A DNA stretch of 64,000 nucleotides from Microplitis mediator (GCF_029852145.1 NC_079972.1:644901-708900), one strand, 5' to 3'. Shown: positions 11,444-22,708, counted from the first letter of the stretch. Notes: generated from the sequence alone by a model not told the origin. Numbers and translations: made by a program.

Positions 11444-11916
11444 CTGTGTAGAAAAATTTTTATTCATAATGAATTTAGATCTAAATTTCATCACGAAACT
11501 CAGATCGTGACACAAATATGACTTTCATCATGAATTTGTATCAACAGTTTTAATCACGACAAAATTATGACTCAGTCAAATTTTTATCCAATTAATCCGA
11601 AGTTTATTCACTAAATTAATTTCCCAATCGAAACTGATTTACGTTAATCGAGTACTTGATAGAAGAAATTTATTGGTAATTTCTGAGTCGATAAATTTGA
11701 CAAATGGTTTAATTCAGTAAAAATTCAGTCAAGTTTCTATCGAAGTCATCCCAAGTCAAATTCGAAGACGTAATAAATTAATTTTATAATTGGTACTGAT
11801 TTACTAGACGAAAAGTTGGAGTAAATTCATGATGAAAGTCATACTTGTGTCACGATCTGAGTTTCGTCATGAAATTCAAATCTAAATTCATTAGGAACAA
11901 AATTTTTCTTACACGG
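11444..11916. mobile_element. Foldback element with about 90-bp inverted repeats
   Basis: Outer arms GTGTAGAAAAATTTTTATTC and AAATTTTTCTTACACGG continue into long imperfect arms containing TTTCATCACGAAACTCAGAT, GATCGTGACACAAATATGAC and CATCATGAATTT. The centre carries AATTTCTGAGTCGATAAATT-type sequence. No coding. Confidence 0.7.
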
Positions 11917-12636
11917 GAAAGAACTTGTCAGCCATTTGCTATATCTCTTGTAAATTATGGTGAGTAATAAAAATTTTATCAAAAGTTTTTTTTTCGATCG
12001 CAAAATTTCCTATCAAATTTTTTTCAGTTCGTTTCAACAAGTTATGAGATATAAAATCATAGACATATAACTTGTTTACGTGCTTTCTAAATAGAAAAAT
12101 AGCATCAGAAAACGCAACTGTCACGTGCAAATATCATGAGCCTATACTCCAGAGAATCACTATTCTGCTGTCTTTTATCGAAATTCTGAAACTTTTTATG
12201 AAAAAAGAAATGCTCGATCTATTCAGCACACCTTACTATAAACACATCTCAAGTGGAAAGATAAAAAAATTTTTAGAATAAACATCAATTCCGCAAATAC
12301 TTAGTTTTATCTCAAGTTTTCTGTTATGTTCAAGTCTTTACCACATAAAACATCGAGGAAAAATTCTAATCGACTCAAAAAAAATATAAAGCAGATTAGA
12401 AGTACAAATTAAAATTATCAATTAAAATCCCGGTTTTACTATTTCAAGTACTCAAGAACTTAAATCAGTTTAAAATTTTACTATATACGATATTTATCCG
12501 CTTAGTTTTTCTCCTTTACCTCTTTCTCAACGGCTTACGCTCGAAACGGTTATTCCATATTCGGCTCAACCCTACTAGACTTCGTTTCGCAACATTTTCG
12601 CTTCTTAAATTCACCGCTAATACATCTTTTTGCTAC
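11917..12636. other. Unassigned, no gene recognised
   Basis: AT-rich single-copy-looking DNA. The Mitf exon that should follow 13819 on the minus strand (coding the ERRRRFNIND basic region) was looked for here and not seen. Confidence 0.4.
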
Positions 12637-12638
12637 TA

Positions 12639-13632
12639 CACGGAAAGAAAATTATGGAAAGTTTTGCTATGCATTATGGGAATGGTTCCCATGATGGTAT
12701 GAGAATAGTACCTATACTACTATAGGGATGGTTCCCATAATATATGGGAACCATCCCCATAATAGTATGAGAATAGTTCCCATACCATTATGGGAACGGT
12801 TCCCATAATATTATGGGAACCATTACCATATCATTATGGGAACCATTCCCATAATGGTATGAGAATCATTCTTATACTATTATGGGAATGGTTCCCATAT
12901 TGGTAGAGGAACTATTCCTATAATATTATGGGAACTATTCCCATAATGTTATGGGAACCATCCCTATAATATCATAAAATTTTTTTTTTGCACAATAGTG
13001 TAGAAATTTCCCAAAATTTGAATTTTCTTGAATGTTTTCTGCTGACAAAAAATTCTTGTTAAAAATTTTAATGTTTTTTTGCCAAATACGATTTTTTTTT
13101 TCAATGTTTGAATTTTTGTTTTTATGTTTAATAATATTTCCGTGTATTGTAGAAGTGATTACCACACTTCTTTAAATTAATTTTTTCATGATAATATGGG
13201 AACCATTCCCATAATATTATAGGAATGGTTCCTATAATAGTATGGGAACTATTCCCATAATATTATGGGAATGATTCCCATAATGGTATACGAACCATTC
13301 CAATTTCATTATGGGAATCATTCCCATAATATTATGGGAATAGTTCCCATACTATTATAGGAACCATTCCCATAATATTATGGGAATGGTTCCTATAATT
13401 TATGGGAATGGATCCTATAAATTATAGGAACCGTTCCCATAAATTATAGGAATGATTCCCATAATATTATAGAAAGTATTCCTATAAATTATAGGAACCA
13501 TTCCTATTATTATAGGAACCATTCCTATAATTATAGGAACCGCTCCCATAATTTATGGTCGTAATTCCTATGATGGTATAGGAAAAAATTTCACAAAATT
13601 ATGGGAACCGCTGCCATAATTTTCTTTCCGTG
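12639..13632 (+). mobile_element. CACGGAAAG element (copy 1), ATTATGGGAACC palindromes
   Basis: Perfect ends CACGGAAAGAAAATTATGG and its complement are flanked by TA. Two arms (12639-12975, 13190-13632) are made of repeated ATTATGGGAACCATTCCC palindromes. They enclose a non-palindromic centre of about 220 bp with T-runs and GTGATTACCACACTTC. Copies: 27725-28764 and 40609-41558 (reversed), and 44746-45728 (same orientation). It lies just downstream of the Mitf exon, in its intron. Confidence 0.9.
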
Positions 13633-13818
13633 TACATACTGTAAAAATACAAAAACTAACTCACTAATTCACGTGGTATACTCAAGTTCATCTAAAGAAA
13701 TTTATAGCATGGCTGTGGAAACAATGGGCACAAACTTGTGTAGTATGATACCGTGAGTCATGAATTAAAAACTTTTACGGATACAACTACAAGCATCTTG
13801 TCTTGGTATTAAACTTAC

Positions 13819-13999
13819 TCATATTGTGATTATCCTTTTTCTGACGATCTTTCGCAAGGGCATGAATTTCTGCGTCAGTAAGTAACAATGGTTCCGGTTT
13901 TATTTGTAAATCTGGTAAACTAGTTGTATGACTTCCGGTGTGACCATCTTTCAAGGATCCATTCTCAAATGATAAGATGTCATCTAAAAGATCTTCTGC
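13819..13999 (-). CDS. Mitf: Mitf (MITF/TFEB/TFE3 bHLH-Zip factor), one internal exon
   Basis: A 181-nt exon read on the minus strand encodes 60 residues plus one base. It begins with an acidic DLLDDILSFE segment, matching the vertebrate MITF DDVIDDIISLES activation region. The middle has IKPE (residues 33-36), matching the IKRE sumoylation site of MITF. It ends TDAEIHALAKDRQKKDNHNM, the family's conserved run into the DNA-binding basic region. The acceptor is TTTTTGTTAATTAG (AG at 14000-14001) and the donor is GTAAGT (from 13818). The phase-1 junction before the expected isoleucine matches the vertebrate MITF exon boundary. Insect Mitf is a nuclear regulator of lysosome, V-ATPase and autophagy genes. 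The basic-helix-loop-helix exons should lie beyond position 1, and upstream exons above 14000 were not recognised. No stop or frameshift: it looks functional. Confidence 0.9.
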
Positions 14000-14001
14000 C
14001 T

Positions 14002-14360
14002 AATTAACAAAAAGATAAATCGTTATAAAAAAATCTTTAAAACATATTTGTTACTAAAACGGAATTATAAATTTTGCCATGCTGTCAATTGTCGGTTGTA
14101 CAATATATCAAATTGAAAAAATGTAAACTTATTTGTATCAAGGATGATAAATACATTAAAGAACGAGAATATTGAATTTGGCATAAACAATCTCTAATTT
14201 TGAAAATCGATTTAATTATTAAATCTCATTAGAGACAATTTCATCTGATCAGATATAGCCGATAAAAGGGAGGGAGGGGCAAAACAGGGGTACCCTCAAA
14301 ATTTTATGAAAAAAGTTCGCTTTCAAAAGGGTTTTTAAACATTCTAAAATCACTTTTTTA
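14002..14360. other. Mitf intron sequence with a solo transposon end
   Basis: The polypyrimidine tract of the exon lies at 14002-14030 (minus strand). GGGAGGGAGGGGCAAAACAG and GGGGTACCCTCAAAATTTTA at 14268-14312 match the complement of the right end of 58431-59314; no partner end is present. Confidence 0.6.
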
Positions 14361-14795
14361 AATATCGCGTGACGAGTGCCAAAAGGGCGTACTACAGCAG
14401 TTAGATTGGCTTATGCTAAAAGGGTGTACAACAAAAATCGATAGCTTTCGAAATATCTAAAAAAAAAAAACGAAACAAACAAATTTTTTTTTTTCGTATT
14501 TCTTAGATATCTCAGAGTCTAAATGATCTAAAATTTTGTGGAAATCTAAGTTCAGAAGAAATCTTTCGAATGCCGCAAGAACTATCTAAATCGGTTCATT
14601 CACTAAAAAGATGTGAGAGATTTACATCCAAACACACACCCATATACACAAATACAGACATCTCTCTGAAAATGTTAGAATAGCATCTTAACACCTTCAA
14701 ACGTCGACATTTGATGAAAACTCGATTTTTGAAAATCGGGGTGAAACCAATATCTTCCCGAATTTTCAGAAAGTCGTTGATTTTCTTAGCGGGTA

Positions 14796-14957
14796 CACTG
14801 TAAAAAATTCGCGGAGTGAATGCGGATTAAATCCGGAGTGAATGCGAAGTGAATGAATTTTTAATTATTCACTCCCCTCGGAGTGAAATTCACTCCGCAG
14901 GGGAGTTTTCGCGGAGTAGATAATTTTTTATTAATTTAATCCCTCCGGAGTGAAATT
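14796..14957. mobile_element. Truncated CACTGTAAAAAATTC element (copy C)
   Basis: Matches the right end of copy A (22866-23025) in reverse: CACTGTAAAAAATTCGCGGA, then GGAGTGAATG and ACTCCGCAGGGGAG. It interrupts the GCGGG terminus of the preceding ACTTCCC repeat and has no second terminus. Confidence 0.75.
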
Positions 14958-14958
14958 A

Positions 14959-15037
14959 TGGACGGGCCAAACTGGGAGTCGAATCCAGACCATGTCGGTT
15001 ACACATCGAGTGCTCTTCCAGTTGAGCTATCCGAGCC
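14959..15037 (-). tRNA. tRNA-like sequence (Val-AAC-like), probably a pseudogene or SINE head
   Basis: On the minus strand: an excellent A box TAGCTCAACTGG, a D-arm with a GCTC/GAGC stem, an ATGT/ACAT anticodon stem with loop GTAACCG (would read AAC), and a T-arm CTGG/CCAG with loop TTCGACT. The acceptor stem is poor (GGCTCGG against TTTGGCC, with a mismatch and wobbles) and one anticodon-stem pair is lost. Degraded, or a tRNA-derived element. Confidence 0.5.
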
Positions 15038-15727
15038 TATGCTATTTTCCATTCAATTTATTAAAATCCACTGAGCCACACTATCCATCATACAAAAGCA
15101 TTTTTTTTTCATTTTCTAGCTGAGAATATGTTTGACAGGCGGTTAGAAACGAAATTTTTATACGCTCTTTTGGCCTTAGACCACAAAATTTTCAAGTTTA
15201 GAATATGTTCGCAAAGTGATTGGCAAAAAAAAAGAATTTTTTTCGCCTTTTTGGCATTTGTCACGCGATATAATAGTTCTACGTAAAAATATTTAATTAT
15301 TCGAAAATTATTGCGCGTACTCAATCAGCACATGTTATTATAATTATATTAGTTAATTAATTCATACTATTATGACCAATAATACCACTCTTAGAATTTT
15401 ATTTTATTTTTAATAATTATTTTTTATGTTGTGGTCAAACAGTGGAATAGATAGTCAAATAAAAAAGTGGAGAGGGTAGTTTGTGGCAACCCGCTGATCT
15501 AAATAGTACATTACACACTAAGGGAGAAAAGTACACGGAAAAAACAGTTCTGTAAAAATGACAGAAAAGTCTGTAAAATTTACAGATGTTTATCTGTCAA
15601 TTGAATTATGTAATTTTTACAGAACCAAAAATGTAATTTTTACATTGTGAGGCTGTAAGTGACATAGTGAAGTTGTGGAATTCACAGAAGTATTTATGTA
15701 AAAAATACAAAGCAAGTTATGCAAATA

Positions 15728-16100
15728 CACTGTAAAAAATCCAGAGTTTTGTGTGCGAGTGTGTGTTTGCGTACATGTGTGTGTTTGCGTGCATGTGTGT
15801 GTTTAAGTGTGTACACACGCACATTTGCACACACCCACACATTTGCACACGCGCACACACATTTGCACACACTCACACATTCGCACACATTTGCAGACAC
15901 GCACACATTCGCACACACGCACACATTTGTACACATTTGCACACATTTGCACACACGCACGCACACACACGCACAAATTTGCACACACGCACGCAAACAC
16001 ACACTCGCACACAAAACTCCGGAACTCCGAGTGGCGGAGTGAATTCGGATTTAATTTCAATTCGAATTCACTCCAGATTCACTCCGGATTTTTTACAGTG
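15728..16100. mobile_element. CACTGTAAAAAATCC element (copy B)
   Basis: Ends CACTGTAAAAAATCC and GGATTTTTTACAGTG are flanked by TA. The subterminal CTCCGGAGTGAATTC-type sequence survives only on the right; the interior is a CA/GT-rich minisatellite. It sits inside 15534-16343. Confidence 0.85.
15748..16015. repeat. ACACATTTGCACAC minisatellite
   Basis: Degenerate tandem array of ACACATTTGCACAC units with GTGTGTTTGCGT at its left edge. It is the same motif, in opposite orientation, as 22255-22770. The several open frames across it are repeat artefacts. Confidence 0.9.
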
Positions 16101-16366
16101 TACTCATGTAGATTTTACATAAACTCTAAGTAAATATTACATAAAGTAATATTGTATAATCTACAGAAAAAATATGTAATTTTTGCAGAATATTATCTGT
16201 TAATATTACATTATGTTATTTATAAAAATAACATTTATGACTTTGTCAAAATAACATATTTTATCTGTAAATTTTACAAATAATGTCATCAGTAAATTTT
16301 ACAGATTTTTTTCTGTAACTTTTACAGAACTGTTTTTTCCGTGTAGGACATTCCAACCTATGTGTA

Positions 16367-17131
16367 GGGGAGGGTGGGGCAGAGCGGCCCCCATGGGGCA
16401 GAGCGGCCCCCCTGAAATTTTGACCAAAAAAAAAATTTTTTTTTTTTCGACTAATTACTATAAATCCGATAGGTTTGCGCATTTTTACCCCTACGCATGA
16501 CATTTGGGGCAAAATGGACAAGCCCAAAATTTTGAAAAAGTGATTTTTTCATATTTTTATCGTCAAATTAAAAAAAAATTATTATAATTCCACATTTCTA
16601 GCCCTACGCATAACACCTGGGGCAAAATGGACCAGCCGAAACTTCCGAAAAAATTATTTTTTCATATTTTTCGGCCGTTTCTCTATGTAAGAGGCAAATT
16701 TAGTCACTAAAAATTTATAAAAATTAAATTTTTTTTTTTAGTTGATAAATTTTTGAAATAAAGTAAAATTATAGAATTGATTTTTTTTTATTAAATAACA
16801 ATTCGTAATTAAGGTAATCGAGAGTGAACGATTTTTTACGCTTTAAAAAATTTTTTTCGAGTAATATAAAACCAAAAATAGTTGTCAACAGAAAGAAATA
16901 CATTCTTAATGATGAAAACAATTTAAAAAAAAAAAAAACGAAAAAAAAAATTTTTTTTATCACTTTTTGAAGGGGGGCCGCTCTGCCCCACAAAAAAAAA
17001 AAATTTTTTCAGAATTTTGGCAAAATGTCCATAAATTTGTTCGAAATAGGACAAAAGTAAAGTGATCGTATGGTTGAAAGCCACAAAAAATAATAATTGG
17101 CTTAGGGGGGCCGCTCTGCCCCACCCTCCCC
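16367..17131. mobile_element. TA-flanked MITE, GGGGCAGAGCGGCCCC ends (copy 2)
   Basis: Almost identical to 544-1290, with TA at 16365-16366 and 17132-17133. The left terminus carries an extra duplication of GGGGCAGAGCGGCCCC. Inserted in the ACACAC parent element. Confidence 0.9.
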
Positions 17132-17215
17132 TATAATTGCGTGCCGCTTTCAAAGCCTAAGGCGAGGGCAGTAAACACGTGGATTGGTACGTCTTACCTT
17201 TCTTCGTGGTGTGTA

Positions 17216-18337
17216 TACTATTTATTACCAGGGCGAAAAATGGACCTATCTTTGATTTGTCTTAGAAAATCAAAGAGACTACACTCGAAGAGTAAAAAAT
17301 TCATCAGGGACTGAACAAATGGATAATAGCTTGTTCACAATTAAATAGTTACAAATGAAGCGACCCCTTTTTCGATTGTTAAGAGAAAATCTCGATACGA
17401 ACTATTCACCAGCACAGAAAAATGGTGCCAGAGGGGACTTCTCACGTTCGGCTTAGGTACGCAATTACGCACGTGGGTATAAATATCCTACTTTCCTCAC
17501 TGAGTGCATAATATACTATTGACATAACGGATCAAAAATAGTTCAAAACTTTTAAATCGACTCAGAAATAGAACATGAGTCCAAGAAAAACTCGATCAAA
17601 CTAAAAGTCAATCAAATTTTTTCACTCTGATATATTTTCGAACTGATTTTTGGATCGATTACTTTATTAAATATATTTTATTAGTTCATGGATTTAGATA
17701 AAGTGCACTTTGTAATATAAAGGTAATTGTTGATTATTTTTAACAGTTGCATAGGAATAAAATAAGATGGAATATCGGCTCTATAATTCAGAAACAATGT
17801 CATTGAATTTTAGTCAATAAAAGAACTATGTTGATCACATATGATAATAATGCATAAGCAGAATTGTTATGCTCGTAACGTTCTCCAGTCGATAGAGACG
17901 GGGATGCGAGGGATAAACAGTTACGTAAACAAGTGTTATGTAAACACCAATAATAAGCACGACTTGTCCCAGTAGAATGCATAAAGTAATCGCATCCATT
18001 GCGTATAGATACAGGACTACAACATGCTGTGTATTCATTATAGGAAGAAAACATACCCAAGGGAACGAAGTTACAAGCGTGTACATGTGACTATAGATAT
18101 TCCATACGAAAAAGACACAACGACATTGAAATTTTAATGATAGATGTGATGAAATTCTAACAACAGCAAGAATAAAATAGTTTGTGCAAACCAACTACAT
18201 TTCGCAAATTGTTCAATCTAAATAATACGAATTTTTAATTTTGACTGAGTTTTGGGAATATTTCTATCCGAAGATTTTTGAGAAAAAAAACCTTTGATTG
18301 CTTTATTCCTAAATTATTGTGAAACCAAATAAAGACT
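17216..18337. other. Mostly unassigned DNA
   Basis: No clear repeat ends. A stretch at 17835-18194 is less AT-rich than its surroundings and holds the longest non-repeat frame of the region, listed separately. Confidence 0.4.
17835..18194 (-). CDS. Uncertain ORF, possible small membrane protein
   Basis: A 119-residue minus-strand frame with several hydrophobic stretches (HVVVLYLYAMDAITLCILLG, then VVLIIGVYITLVYVTVY) suggesting two or more membrane segments. I recognise no family. It is not made of the local repeats and its base composition is more balanced than its flanks, which favours real coding DNA. Against it, a second overlapping frame of 86 codons is also open, there is no good start context, and hydrophobic frames arise easily in T-rich antisense. 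It could be a decayed exon of an unknown gene or chance. Confidence 0.22.
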   Translation of the reverse strand: MVCTNYFILAVVRISSHLSLKFQCRCVFFVWNIYSHMYTLVTSFPWVCFLPIMNTQHVVVLYLYAMDAITLCILLGQVVLIIGVYITLVYVTVYPSHPRLYRLENVTSITILLMHYYHM

Positions 18338-18339
18338 TA

Positions 18340-18895
18340 GGGGAGACCGGGGCAAGACGGCCCACCTAAGCCGGTTATTATTATTTGTGGCTTTTAACCA
18401 TCAAGTCGATTTACTCTTGTCCAACTTGAACTCAATTCACCAAAATTTTGGTGAAGCTCCTGAAAAAAAATTTTTTTTTTTTGGGGCAAGACGGCCCCCC
18501 TCCGAAAAAAAATGAAAAAAAAAATTTTTTTTTTTAATTATAAAAAAAATTTCCCGCGTAACAAATGTTTATATTTTTCTCTTTAACAACTGTATTTACT
18601 TTAATATTACTCGAAATAACTTTTTTTGATATAATACGAGTCATTTTTTCACTTCTGTAGAAAAAAATTGAGTGTTTTAATTTTTTTCCACTTTAATAGT
18701 TAATGTTGTTAATTCTATAAATATAGTATTGATACACTTAACAAATATCAGAACTTTAGATACACGTATCGGGCTAAAAATGAGTAAATAGTCTAAATTT
18801 GTGATAATCAAAAGAAAACAAGAAAAAAAAATTTTTGGTTAATTTTTGAGGTGGGCCTTCTTGCCCCAGGTGGGCCGTCTTGCCCCGGTCTCCCC
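18340..18895. mobile_element. TA-flanked MITE, GGGGCAAGACGGCCC ends
   Basis: Ends GGGGAGACCGGGGCAAGACG and its complement are flanked by TA (18338-18339, 18896-18897). Internal GGGGCAAGACGGCCCCC (18482) and GGGCCTTCTTGCCCC (18853) repeat the terminal motif. Sister subfamily of 544-1290. Confidence 0.85.
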
Positions 18896-18976
18896 TAATT
18901 CCGTAAAATGAATTTTGAAGCTCGTTTAAAAAACTTTTATTTCTTTTATTGAACTTATTTTTTCAACAATTTTTAA

Positions 18977-19245
18977 CTTCCTGCTAAGAAAATTGGAAAT
19001 TTTCAAAAAAAAGGGAAGATATTGGTTTCGGTCCGATTTTTGAAAATCGAGTTTTTATCAGATCTCGACGTTCTGAGATCCTGTGAAGCTATTTTAAGTC
19101 TATTCAGAGTAATGCCTGAGTGCCTGTGTGTATGTGTGCGTGTGTGTGTCTGAGTGTAGGGGGTGGGTGGATATGTGTGTATGTAAATTTTTATTGTCCT
19201 ACATCTCTGGAACGAATTAAACGATTTGAACGTCCTTGGCGGCAA
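18977..19245 (-). repeat. ACTTCCC-type dispersed repeat
   Basis: On the minus strand it ends CTTAGCAGGAAGTTAAAA and contains ACGTCGAGATCTGATAAAA and a CACACACGCACAC tract, the same order as 7560-8427. Confidence 0.65.
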
Positions 19246-19805
19246 TCTAAAGGTATTACCAAGACTTACAATTGATTAGATTTTTTAGGCGATTAGTTAA
19301 ATAGTTTAAGATGTATACGAAAAATAAAAAGAATAAAAAAAATTTGTTTTGGTTATTGTTGCAGATTTCGACCGGTTTCGTTGGACAAAAATTATTTCTT
19401 CCGTATAATGTATTTTCTTCCGGTCCAAAAGTTTTTTGAACTTGAAGTTACAAATAGTAACGTTTTTGAACTCTCTGAGCTAGGTTTTGAGTTTGTCCTG
19501 CACGGTAAACCATTTTTCAGATTTTTTTTCGAATTTTTGTGGAATGTATGTAAGCTATCTATATCTTTTAAACCAATTGACCGATAAGACTCGTTCTTGC
19601 GGCAATTGAAAGAGCTTTTCAGCCGTCGTCGTTTTTGTAAATTTCAAATCATTCAATCAAATAGATTCTGAGATAAATATTTTCGATTTGTTGAATTGTT
19701 TAAGTTTAATACAAGATATAACTTTTTTTGAGCTTCAGGATCTCGGAAACAGCGAAAAGTTTTGGGGCTGGCTCTCAGGATCAACCGGTTTCCAGATACT
19801 TTTTT
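19246..19805 (+). repeat. Diverged GAGCTC-arm dispersed repeat
   Basis: Carries GCGAAAAGTTTTGGGGCTGG and GGATCAACCGGTTTCCAG near 19750, matching the arm at 6689-6808, with a weaker second box near 19430-19510. Confidence 0.5.
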
Positions 19806-20767
19806 TTTTTTTTTTTTTTAGAAATTACCAATATTGTTAGAGATGAAGGGCAGGTGAATACGCGGTTGACATAAATATTGAAAATCACAGAATTTATTAA
19901 AAACTTTTATAATTGACATCCAGTCATATCAGGGGTCTGTTAGCATCTTATTACCAAGTTTGAACTGCGTTTATATCCCAAGAACTAATATATCCCGTGA
20001 AAAAATAATTTTATGAAAGCTTATAAAATTCATAAAATTTTATTATATTTTATATATTTTTTTGTGAAACTGTTAAAAGTTATTTTGCTCCAGCACAAAT
20101 AATTTAGTTATATCTTTAAAAATCTATAGTGTAATGTATGAATAAGGTTAAATAATATATTATACCAAGAATATATATAATATTCAATCATGACATCGCG
20201 GGCTTATAATTTCTTCAATTTCTTTTTGGTATCTTAATAAATATACTACCTATTCTTACGTGATAATATACGTAGGTCAGCGCAATGGATAGCAGTAAAA
20301 ACTTAGAATCGGAAAAACCCGGGTTCGAGCCCAGCCAGTCGTCGGATTTTTTTCATCAAGAACAAACATTAATCAGTCCGTCCAACTGATGCTCCTAATC
20401 CATTAGATCACATACAGAATTTAATTGAAGTTTTCTATTTTTGTTCCACAATCTAATATTTTTATAAAATTCGTAGAAGCACTGTATACATTTAGTAGAA
20501 TCACTGTATAAACGTCGTAGACACACTGTATAAACTCTATGAAATCTCAGTCTAAATATTATGAACAGTATTCACGAATACGCCGTATGCATACGGTATT
20601 TAAACAGCAGTGTGAAAGCCACGAAGGAATGCAAAACCTAGATAATTCTAATATTTGTAAAATAATAGCAAATTTATCAAATCGTAACCGTATAGAAGTC
20701 TCTGATTTTCTAACTTAATATTTGAACCTATGTGATATTTAGGTTTTTGCAAAAAGTCGTCAAAATA
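19806..20767. other. AT-rich unassigned DNA
   Basis: Contains a CATAAAATTTTATTATATT-like palindromic patch near 20030 and a tRNA-like sequence at 20272. No gene seen. Confidence 0.4.
20272..20343 (+). ncRNA. tRNA-like sequence (SINE-like family 1)
   Basis: GTCAGCGCAATGGATAGC (A-box region) and GGGTTCGAGCCC (perfect B box, 20321-20332). A second copy on the minus strand at 62254-62322 shares ACTTAGAATCGGAA and the boxes, so this is a family rather than chance. Confidence 0.6.
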
Positions 20768-20817
20768 TAAACTGAAAAAAAGATTTATTTGAGCCGACTA
20801 AGATTTTTTTGAGCCCA

Positions 20818-21668
20818 CCCGCATGAAAAAAACTTATACTCTGAAATTATATCAGATAATATAATATTTATTATATTATAGTATAATTTAGAATATAAAT
20901 AATTATATATTTAAAAATAACTACTTTTTTGCCGTTTTCAATATAAAATTTTATATTTTAAAAGTATATCAATATAATATATAATTTTATATTTTGGTAT
21001 ATATTATCATTATAAAAACTCCATATAATATTAGATTATATAAAAAAAATATATGTCATTATATAGTGTCAATTTATAGGTTTATATATATTATGATTTT
21101 ATAATTCAAATTATATTATTAACAGTACAATATAATATATAATGCTCGTATATAAGCTTGTATATATTAAAAGATATACATCCTTTCAAGTTCGATCTAC
21201 ATACTTAATTTACTCGAATAAAATATATTCTTATTGATACTCACAATCATCGACAAACTAAAAGTCTTTATTTTTCATATTTTATTTTATATTTTTAGAT
21301 ATATAATGTATTATATAATACAATATACAATTCAATATCTTGAGATTCTCCAACGTCAATTATATAAAAAAATATATTTAACAATATAATATTTAATATA
21401 TAAAAAAATATATTCTATTATATATCATTCCAATATATGTAAATTTATAATGAATTTTATAAGTTAAAAATTATATTTTATAATTATATTACATATTATA
21501 AAAATATGTATATATTTTTTTATAATTTAAATTATAAATCAAAGTATAACTTTGAATTTATATAAATTTTATATTTTATTATACATACATTTTTGCCGTT
21601 TTATAAAATTATATATTTACGGTATATTTTTTTATATATAATCAAAATATATGTTATTTTCATGCGGG
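20818..21668. mobile_element. CCCGCATG element (copy 2, diverged)
   Basis: Ends CCCGCATGAAAAAAAC and TATTTTCATGCGGG are flanked by CA on both sides (20816-20817, 21669-21670). The interior is iterated ATATAATATAT-like AT palindromes, more diverged than the other copies. Confidence 0.8.
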
Positions 21669-22009
21669 CAAGATATCGTATATTTGGATATAGCCAAATA
21701 AATATTTAATTGTGAGAAAGATATAATATATTTGAGTAGTTTAATTGCGCGAAATAAGTGATTTATTTGTGGTAAAGAAATGATCCAATTGCTACAAAAA
21801 ATAAGGGCTTCCAATATATGTATAGTACCGCCAATCTTTAGGTTGTTTGTCACAAATTTAGTATCTTTACTACAAATATATCAACTACTTACCACAAATA
21901 AATGATATACTTCCGTCAAATTATAAAATTATTTGAATCAACTGTCATATTTTGTTGTACCAAATATATTTATTTATCATTAAGAAATATTTTAAAAAAG
22001 CCACAAATA

Positions 22010-22626
22010 CACTGTAAAAAATCCGGAGTGAATTCGGAGAGAAATTAAATCCAAATTCACTCCGCATTCACTCCGTCACTCGGAGTTCCGGAGTTTTGAA
22101 AAAAATCACTCCGCATGCGGAGTGAATTGGGAGTTTTTTTAGCGGAGTGATTGCGGAGTGACGCGGATTTTATTTCACTCCTAATTCGCTCCGGTCTGGA
22201 GTTTTAATACTTAAATAAATTTATATTAATTTATATGAAACTGCTAAACAATATATGTGTGTGTGTGTGTGCGAGTGTGTGTTTATGTGCATGTGTGTGT
22301 TTGAGTGTGTGCAGGTGTTTGTGTGCGTATGTGCGAATGTGTGCTTATGTGTGTTCGGATGTGTACAAATATCTGCGTGTGTGTTCGCGTGTGTGCAAAT
22401 GTGTGTGTGTGCAAACGTGTGCATGTGTGCAAATGTGTGTGTGTGTGTGTGTGTGTGCAAATGTGGGCGTGTGTGTACAAACGTGTGCATGTGTGCAAAT
22501 GTGTGTGTGTGTGTGTGTGCAAATGTGTGCGTGTGTGCAAATGTGTGCAGGAATGCATATGTGCAAATGTGTGTGTGTGCAAATGTGTGTGTGTGCGTGT
22601 GTGCAAATGTGGGCGTGTGTGTACAA

Positions 22627-22708
<82 letters not shown>

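Larger units (their letters stand above)
14362..15271. mobile_element. ATATCGCGTGAC element, GCCAAAAGGGCG ends, filled by other repeats
   Basis: The left end ATATCGCGTGACGAGTGCCA and right end TGGCATTTGTCACGCGATAT are inverted repeats related to 196-326, with inner partial copies near 14405 and 15160. The interior holds an ACTTCCC-type repeat (14440-14794), a truncated CACTGTAAAA element and a tRNA-like sequence. Confidence 0.75.
15534..16343. mobile_element. CACGGAAAAAACAG element with TCTGTAAAATTTACAG core
   Basis: Inverted ends CACGGAAAAAACAGTTCTG and CAGAACTGTTTTTTCCGTG are flanked by TA. The core repeats CTGTAAAATTTACAG-like palindromes. It is interrupted by the CACTGTAAAA element at 15728-16100. 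Confidence 0.85.
15513..17215. mobile_element. ACACAC parent element (copy B) holding three insertions
   Basis: Ends ACACACTAAGGGAGAAAAG and TTTCTTCGTGGTGTGTA match copy A (10675-11242). Its own sequence is split by a TA insertion at 15534-16343 and another at 16367-17131. Copy A reads straight through the first site (AAAGTAAGACATTCCAACC), giving a paralogous empty site. Confidence 0.75.

Noticed and set aside
13819..13999. Processed Mitf pseudogene
   Set aside because: Both splice sites and a polypyrimidine tract are present, sequence similarity stops at them, and the frame is intact.
15694..16133. Several overlapping 85-123 codon frames on both strands
   Set aside because: They lie in the ACACATTTGCACAC minisatellite; alternating Cys/Val or His/Thr residues follow from the dinucleotide period.
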